A DNA stretch of 64,000 nucleotides, taken from Paenibacillus sp. FSL W8-0186. Its GTDB lineage: Bacteria; Bacillota; Bacilli; Paenibacillales; Paenibacillaceae. Below the pieces are notes generated by a model. It did not search any database, was not told where the DNA came from, and worked only from the letters and a program-made list of their open reading frames with translations. Below, piece after piece: positions 62,395-64,000 of the stretch; within the stretch, counting starts at the first letter, position 1; each line of letters starts with the position of its first letter. The stretch covers positions 4,431,001-4,495,000 of the forward strand of contig NZ_CP150207.1 in assembly GCF_037969765.1 (NCBI RefSeq), written 5' to 3'. The position numbers were made by a program, and so were the translations under genes.

Positions 62395-63471
62395 ATGACA
62401 GAAAAACTTTCACCATTCCATGCAACCATCCTAATTTATATGACCCAAATAGGTATGGGATTGTTCACTCTTCCCCGGTTATTAGCTGAAAAATTTGGTA
62501 CCAACGGATGGTTGATGCTGCCAATTGCCTTTTTGCTATCCACCTTGAATATATTGTTAATTGCGGTGGTTTACCATCTTGCAAAAGGCCGATCCATATT
62601 CAAAATCCTGGAGCAGTCCATTCCTAAATTCATTTTATATCCTCTCTATTCGGTATTGATCGGGATATGGTCAGTAACCGGATGCCTGATTGCAAAATAC
62701 TATATTATTGTATTTCAAATGGTAGCTTACCCCACCGCGAATCCGACCATTTTCAAATTCATCGTAGATGTATTACTTTTCCTTCTTATTATTAAAGGGA
62801 TATATAATATCGCAAAAGCCGCTACAATCTTCCACTGGCTAACGGTTCCGTTACTTTTATTAATGCTGTTTTACTTCAGAGATTTCGATTGGGCACGTTT
62901 AACCCCCTTTGTCTTTCGTGATCATCATATGTCAGTATCTGGTGCGTTAAATATATACTTTAACTTCATTGGGTTTGAGGTGGGTTTATTGCTGTTTCCT
63001 TATATTAACCGGAAGACCAAGCTGATTAAATCCCTGTTAGTTAGCAATTCAATGGTTACAATTGTATACATCTATGTTACCTTTATCGCCTTCGGATTTT
63101 ATGGTTATAAGCATTTAAGCACGATACAATTTCCAATCCTCAACATCCTTGCTTATGTTCAGTTGCCATTTGTTCAAGGTACGGAAAATTTATTTTATGG
63201 TTTCTTCCTTTTTTCAATTTTAATTACCGCAGGTATGTATTTATGGGCAGCATTAGAAACGACTCAAACGATGATTCGTGCTCCCAAGAAGCTATTGGCC
63301 CTTATTTTAGTTATAGCGGTCTTTAGCATAGCACTGGTTCCCGACACACTCGTAGAAGTGATGAATTGGTCCAGCAATTTAGGGTATCTGGCAACAGGTA
63401 TCGCCATTGTGTTCCCCATTCTTTTGATTATCTTGCTGCTGACACAAAGAATACGAGGTGAAATCACTTGA
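62395..63471 (+). CDS. GerAB-family germination permease subunit B
   Basis: 358 residues with about ten spans of the APC-type amino acid permease fold, beginning LSPFHATILIYMTQIGMGLF. It is the probable germinant-binding subunit. 12 bp after subunit A and overlapping subunit C by 4 bp (TTGA). Confidence 0.93.
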   Translation: MTEKLSPFHATILIYMTQIGMGLFTLPRLLAEKFGTNGWLMLPIAFLLSTLNILLIAVVYHLAKGRSIFKILEQSIPKFILYPLYSVLIGIWSVTGCLIAKYYIIVFQMVAYPTANPTIFKFIVDVLLFLLIIKGIYNIAKAATIFHWLTVPLLLLMLFYFRDFDWARLTPFVFRDHHMSVSGALNIYFNFIGFEVGLLLFPYINRKTKLIKSLLVSNSMVTIVYIYVTFIAFGFYGYKHLSTIQFPILNILAYVQLPFVQGTENLFYGFFLFSILITAGMYLWAALETTQTMIRAPKKLLALILVIAVFSIALVPDTLVEVMNWSSNLGYLATGIAIVFPILLIILLLTQRIRGEIT

Positions 63472-64000
63472 ACAGGCATCAAATATGGGTACTCATAGCT
63501 GTAGTGCTACTAAGCGGATGCGGCTCTGATGAACGAATCATCGACAAAATCGGGTTTGTGCAATCCACCTCGCAAGACCTGTTACCTGATGGACAGCTAA
63601 AAATTGCAATAAGTGTACCGATTGCCAACCCGGATATCAAAGAGGGCCGGGAATTTCTACAGACGGTGGCGATCAGCAGCAAGGTCGGCCAAATGAAACT
63701 GGCCAGACAGACGAATCTGAAGTTAGTCAGAGGACAATTACGACTAATTCTATTTGGCCGATCACAAGCAGAGCAAGGGATCTGGGATAGTATTGATTCG
63801 TTTTACCGAGATCCTACCGTGTCCGAAACGGTGAAAATTGTCATCGTAGACGGGGATGCTGCAAGCTTACTCAGCAAAAATTACGAGTCTTTTCCCCGAA
63901 CAGGGAAATACATCGACGGGGTTATTGCAAGAGAATCAGGCGAGCATATCATCCCGAAAACTACGCTTTATTCCTTTTTAAGAGACTATTACAATGACGG
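63468..64000 (+). CDS. GerAC-family germination lipoprotein subunit C (3' end outside window)
   Basis: The first 177 codons of the third receptor subunit. TTG start at 63468 after GAGGTG; lipoprotein signal WVLIAVVLLSGC (Cys18), then the family sequence DKIGFVQSTSQD, AISVPIANPDIKEGREFLQT and GQLRLILFGRSQAEQGIWDS. No break is visible up to the window edge. Confidence 0.92.
   Translation, partial: MNRHQIWVLIAVVLLSGCGSDERIIDKIGFVQSTSQDLLPDGQLKIAISVPIANPDIKEGREFLQTVAISSKVGQMKLARQTNLKLVRGQLRLILFGRSQAEQGIWDSIDSFYRDPTVSETVKIVIVDGDAASLLSKNYESFPRTGKYIDGVIARESGEHIIPKTTLYSFLRDYYND

Noticed and set aside
1..64000. tRNA, rRNA, prophage or complete insertion sequence
   Set aside because: No cloverleaf, rRNA-like stretch, phage gene cluster or intact transposase with terminal repeats was seen on reading both strands.

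Overview
The window reads as a chromosome segment of a spore-forming, facultatively anaerobic Gram-positive bacterium, most likely Paenibacillus or a close relative. Evidence: strong AAGGAGG-type ribosome sites, spore genes (SleB-type hydrolase, YtaF, CotF-like coat proteins, a gerA-type germination operon), Bacillus-type cre sites, and yes/yet/lpl-type rhamnogalacturonan genes. The genus is inferred from gene content and was not tested by any search.

Layout. 1-7.7 kb: tail of an unknown gene, a TetR-yhgE operon, a UgtP-like glycosyltransferase, a SleB-type hydrolase, an RNA 2',3'-cyclic phosphodiesterase, a GsiB-like KGG protein and small ORFs. 7.0-22.8 kb: an anaerobic nitrate respiration island: ywiC, moaA, moaD, moaE, narT (with an unusual C-terminal PAS domain), a divergent aldo/keto reductase, then narGHJI-nreABC on the minus strand and modAB divergent from narG. 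The narG and narT promoters carry the same pair of NreC-like boxes, centred 22 bp apart. 22.8-27.1 kb: small stress and housekeeping genes (cupin, V4R, nitroreductase, HesB/IscA-like, DUF488, Dps, DivIVA/GpsB-like). 27.1-43.8 kb: an intracellular rhamnogalacturonan utilisation locus: GH105, an FG-GAP propeller, a polysaccharide deacetylase, YesU, a YetA/PL26-like lyase, a membrane-bound AraC-type regulator, a LplABC-type ABC importer and a YesZ-like GH42 beta-galactosidase. Three promoters of this locus share one element.

43.8-52.4 kb: an accessory stretch with a long perfect palindrome, a drug-type MFS pump, an ISL3 transposase remnant, a ketopantoate reductase-like gene divergent from a TetR gene, a small secreted-protein gene broken by a TGA, a chemoreceptor, TatA, YtaF, and two CotF-like genes, the second frameshifted. 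52.6-55.8 kb holds the most unusual locus: a class I isoprenoid-synthase-like enzyme with two DDxxD motifs, followed by an NHLP-type leader peptide whose short C-terminal core ends Ala-Val-Trp-Met, facing a multi-membrane-span histidine kinase. I infer a candidate prenyl-tryptophan RiPP or pheromone system with the logic of ComQ-ComX but an unrelated leader. 56.2-60.5 kb: a sugar ABC importer with cre sites and a YesN-type response regulator. 61.0-64.0 kb: a gerA-type operon, with its C subunit running off the end.

How it works together. Nitrate island: the NreABC sensors should switch on narGHJI and narT under low oxygen plus nitrate, while moaA/D/E and modAB supply molybdopterin and molybdate (modC, moaC, moeA and mobA are not in the window). 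Pectin locus: the Lpl-type importer brings in rhamnogalacturonan oligosaccharides, and enzymes without signal peptides (YetA-like, GH105, YesZ-like) finish the breakdown in the cytoplasm under an AraC-type activator that itself carries a cre site.
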